42,384 nt of DNA, from contig JAFZBK010000035.1 of NCBI GenBank assembly GCA_017561825.1, positions 1-42,384 on the forward strand, given 5' to 3'. The notes under the pieces were generated by a model. It ran no database searches. It saw only the letters and a list, made by a program, of their open reading frames with translations, and was not told the DNA's origin. This DNA is from Prevotella sp. GTDB taxonomy: Bacteria; Bacteroidota; Bacteroidia; Bacteroidales; Bacteroidaceae. The translations under genes and the position numbers were made by a program. This document shows, in pieces, positions 39,764 through 42,384 of the stretch; within the stretch, counting starts at the first letter, position 1, and every line of letters starts with the position of its first letter.

Positions 39764-42064
39764 ATGAGAAAAGCATTCATCAAGTTCCTTTGGGGCGCAC
39801 TGATAAGTGTGTTTGCCCTGATTATTATCGCCTTCATCGCCATATGGAACGGTTGGGTAGGCTATATGCCTGACATGGAAGATTTGCAGAACCCGATCAG
39901 TCGTTCAGCATCTCAGGTGTTCTCGGCTGATGGGAAAGTGATGGGTACATGGAATGCATCACGCGAGAATCGTATCATGGTTGATTACAATAAGCTCTCG
40001 CCAGATTTGGTGCGTGCACTCGTGGCAACAGAGGATGAACGTTTCTATGAGCATTCGGGTATTGACTTCATCGCACTCGGTCGAGCCATCGTAAAACGTG
40101 GATTGATGGGACAGGCAAGTGCAGGTGGTGGTAGTACAATCACCCAGCAGTTGGCAAAGCAGCTTTATTCGGAGAAGGCGAAGAGCACGTTGGAGCGTAT
40201 TTTCCAGAAACCCATCGAATGGGTGATTGCCATCAAACTGGAACGTAACTTTACGAAAGAGGAAATCGTAGCGATGTATCTGAACTATTTCGATTTCCTG
40301 CATAACGCGGTGGGAATCAAGACCGCCTCTAATACCTATTTCAATAAGGAACCGAAAGAGTTGACCCTGGAAGAGTCGGCCACACTGATAGGAATGTGCA
40401 AGAATCCTTCTTTCTTCAATCCCGTGAGATACCCCGAACGTTGTACGGAACGTCGTAATGTGGTTCTGGCACAGATGGTGAAATTGGGATATCTCTCGCA
40501 GGCAGCCTATGATTCTACTCGAACGAAACCGATTACACTGAACTTCCATCGCACAGATCATAAGGATGGCGTGGCAACTTATTTCCGCGAGTTCTTACGA
40601 CAGTATATGATGGCAGAGAAGCCAGATATGAAGAATTATCCTTCTTGGAACCGCAACCAGTATATGATTGATTCTTCCGCATGGGTGAATGATCCGTTGT
40701 ATGGATGGTGTAATAAGCATAGGAAGAAAAATGGAGAGACGTATAGTATCTATACCGACGGACTGAAGATCTTCACAACCATCGACACTCGTATGCAGAA
40801 GTATGCAGAAGAAGCGGTCTATAAGCATGTGGCAAAATACCTTCAGCCTGCTTTCAACAAAGAGAACAAGACAAAGGCTAATGCTCCTTTCTCAAGTGCC
40901 CTTACGGCAAAAGAGGTGAAGAGTATCCTGAATAGGAGTATGTTACAGAGTGAGCGTTACCGTGTGTTGAAGGCTTCGGGAGCATCCGATGAGGAGATTC
41001 GTGAGAATTTCCGTACTCCAGTGGAAATGTCGGTCTTCTCCTATGCTGGCGAGAAAGACACGGTGATGTCGCCTATGGACTCTATCCGTTATATCAAGAA
41101 GTTCCTCAGATCAGGATTTGTTAGCATGGATCCGCATACAGGTGCTGTAAAGGCTTATGTGGGTGGACTCGATTATGAGCATTTTACCTATGATATGGCA
41201 TTTATGGGACGCCGTCAGGTGGGATCAACAACTAAGCCGTACTTATATGCCTTGTCCATGGAGAACGGACTGAATCCTTGTGATGTGGCACCAAACGTTC
41301 AGCGTAGTTATGGTAACTGGACACCAAGAAACGGTAGTAGAGCCCGCTATGGTCAGATGGTGACGCTGAAATGGGGACTCGCACAGTCGAACAACTGGAT
41401 ATCTGCTTACCTGATGAGTAGAATCAATCCTCAGGACTTCCTGAACATCCTTCACTTATTTGGAATCAATACACCAGGAATCGAACCGAGTATTGTTCTT
41501 TGTCTCGGTCCTAATGAGGTGAGCGTAGGAGAGATGGTAAGTGCCTATACAACCTTCGCGAATCATGGTATTCACTGTGCTCCACTCTTTGTAACCAAGA
41601 TTGAGGATAATGAGGGAAATGTGCTCGCTGAGTTCCAACCACGTGTCAATGAGGTTATCAGTGAAGAGAGTGCCAACAAGATGCTCGTGATGCTGAAAGG
41701 AGTTATCGACGGAGGAACAGGTAGTCGTATGCGCTATAAGTATGAGATCGACTGTGAGATGGGTGGAAAGACGGGTACAACTAACCGTAATTCCGATGCC
41801 TGGTTCATGGGATTCACACCCTCTTTGGTCAGTGGCTGTTGGGTTGGTGGCGAAGACAGGGATATCCATTTCGATTCTACCAATATGGGACAGGGTGCTA
41901 ACATGGCACTACCCATCTGGGCCTATTATATGAAAAAGGTGTTTGCTGACAGATCACTCGGATATGATCCCAAGGAGAAATTTGACATTCCTGAAGGATA
42001 TAATCCTTGTGCATCTAAAGCAGATGAATTTGGACTCAATGGTATAGAAGAAGTTTACGAGTAG
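39764..42064 (+). CDS. Class A penicillin-binding protein (PBP1A-type)
   Basis: A 766-residue bifunctional peptidoglycan synthase. One N-terminal anchor (LISVFALIIIAFIAIW) precedes the GT51 transglycosylase with EDERFYEHSGID (catalytic Glu about 90) and GGGSTITQQLAKQL. The transpeptidase has S488-TT-K491 in QVGSTTKPY, SNN in LAQSNNWIS and K669-T-G in GGKTGTTNRN. All catalytic positions are intact, so it should polymerise and cross-link glycan on the periplasmic side. ATG 39764 is chosen over the open frame from 39707 because it gives a normal short cytoplasmic tail (MRKAFIKFLWG). Confidence 0.95.
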   Translation: MRKAFIKFLWGALISVFALIIIAFIAIWNGWVGYMPDMEDLQNPISRSASQVFSADGKVMGTWNASRENRIMVDYNKLSPDLVRALVATEDERFYEHSGIDFIALGRAIVKRGLMGQASAGGGSTITQQLAKQLYSEKAKSTLERIFQKPIEWVIAIKLERNFTKEEIVAMYLNYFDFLHNAVGIKTASNTYFNKEPKELTLEESATLIGMCKNPSFFNPVRYPERCTERRNVVLAQMVKLGYLSQAAYDSTRTKPITLNFHRTDHKDGVATYFREFLRQYMMAEKPDMKNYPSWNRNQYMIDSSAWVNDPLYGWCNKHRKKNGETYSIYTDGLKIFTTIDTRMQKYAEEAVYKHVAKYLQPAFNKENKTKANAPFSSALTAKEVKSILNRSMLQSERYRVLKASGASDEEIRENFRTPVEMSVFSYAGEKDTVMSPMDSIRYIKKFLRSGFVSMDPHTGAVKAYVGGLDYEHFTYDMAFMGRRQVGSTTKPYLYALSMENGLNPCDVAPNVQRSYGNWTPRNGSRARYGQMVTLKWGLAQSNNWISAYLMSRINPQDFLNILHLFGINTPGIEPSIVLCLGPNEVSVGEMVSAYTTFANHGIHCAPLFVTKIEDNEGNVLAEFQPRVNEVISEESANKMLVMLKGVIDGGTGSRMRYKYEIDCEMGGKTGTTNRNSDAWFMGFTPSLVSGCWVGGEDRDIHFDSTNMGQGANMALPIWAYYMKKVFADRSLGYDPKEKFDIPEGYNPCASKADEFGLNGIEEVYE

Positions 42065-42191
42065 CCTATATATAATAAGGTGTAATCTTTGTGGAATATT
42101 GAATGGAAGATCGGTAAGAATATCGGTTTCTTGATTTTTGTCAATAATTTCGATTTTCTTCGTATTTCTTTGAAAAAAGTACCGTGATTAT

Positions 42192-42222
42192 TTTGCAGGT
42201 TCAGAAATTTGTCGTACCTTTG
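42192..42222 (+). promoter_or_regulatory. Strong consensus promoter, probably of an rRNA operon
   Basis: TTTG 42192-42195 and TACCTTTG 42215-42222 with exactly 19 bases between. No coding start follows in the remaining 160 bases. Confidence 0.75.
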
Positions 42223-42384
42223 CATCCGCTTTCGCACTAAAATTTGTGTCGGAGGCGTTAGGATAGCTCTTTGAAATGCTTACATAGACAGAGAAGTAGT
42301 ACGAGAAGCGGTTGCCGTTTCCGAAGTTGTTTTGGGAATGGCATCCGGGTTATACGAACCGTCAATTATGACAATGTCAGATTG
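42223..42384 (+). other. Probable rRNA operon leader, continues outside window
   Basis: The transcribed stretch after the promoter has no ORF. GCTCTTTGAAAT at 42266-42277 resembles the boxA antitermination element (E. coli TGCTCTTTAACA) and similar sequences ahead of 16S genes in Bacteroidota. The 16S gene itself is not in the window, so this is an inference. Upstream, 42065-42180 contains no gene or clear terminator. Confidence 0.5.

Overview
The window looks like a chromosomal segment of a Bacteroidota bacterium, most likely Prevotella or a close relative. Promoters follow the Bacteroidota form TTTG-N19/20-TAnnTTTG. Genes lack Shine-Dalgarno sequences and often overlap by a few bases. DUF4421, DUF1460 and FeoB-associated proteins, pyrBI, and secreted GH51 and M48 proteins also fit. 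The genus is an inference.

Layout. (1) 1-2302, minus strand: WYL regulator, DnaQ-like exonuclease and three small unknown genes. (2) 2303-3639: no gene, but dense in short motifs repeated at 11 or 21-22 bp intervals, partly inside an 18-bp perfect inverted repeat. (3) 3642-7600: promoter-repeat array, then a Gfo/Idh/MocA oxidoreductase, DUF4421, DUF1460 and a small outer-membrane barrel. (4) 7798-8913: Fic protein. (5) 9016-31119: one ~22-kb co-directional cluster for an aryl-polyene/flexirubin-type pigment. It encodes a ketoreductase, three ketosynthase proteins (one a KS-CLF fusion), two ACPs, two hotdog dehydratases, a thioesterase, a methyltransferase, an AMP-forming ligase, three acyltransferase domains, a glycosyltransferase, an MMPL exporter, a LolA-like carrier, a small DMT-type membrane protein, two CrtI-like flavoproteins and a secreted hydrolase. 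(6) 31098-31271: tRNA-Cys(GCA) with promoter and terminator. (7) 31274-33603: AT-rich accessory stretch with a gene fragment, a GNAT protein paired with a 39-codon ORF, and an M48 protease. (8) 33718-39648: glyA, an MBL-fold hydrolase, GH51 arabinofuranosidase and pyrBI. (9) 39764-42064: class A PBP, followed by a strong promoter and what looks like the leader of an rRNA operon at the right edge.

How the cluster should work (known family roles plus inference): the ligase activates an aryl acid and loads it on an ACP. The KS and KS-CLF enzymes extend it with malonyl units, the SDR reduces and the two hotdog enzymes dehydrate to a conjugated polyene, and the methyltransferase decorates the ring. 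Acyltransferases and the glycosyltransferase attach it to a lipid, and the MMPL, LolA-like and DMT-like proteins move it to the outer membrane. No aryl-acid-forming enzyme (ammonia lyase, chorismate lyase) and no DarA/DarB pair is present.

The most unusual non-coding signals are an ~83-bp promoter-plus-hairpin repeat at four loci, always pointing into the next gene; the iteron-like region at 2741-3600; and intergenic-type repeats inside two cluster genes at domain or loop boundaries.
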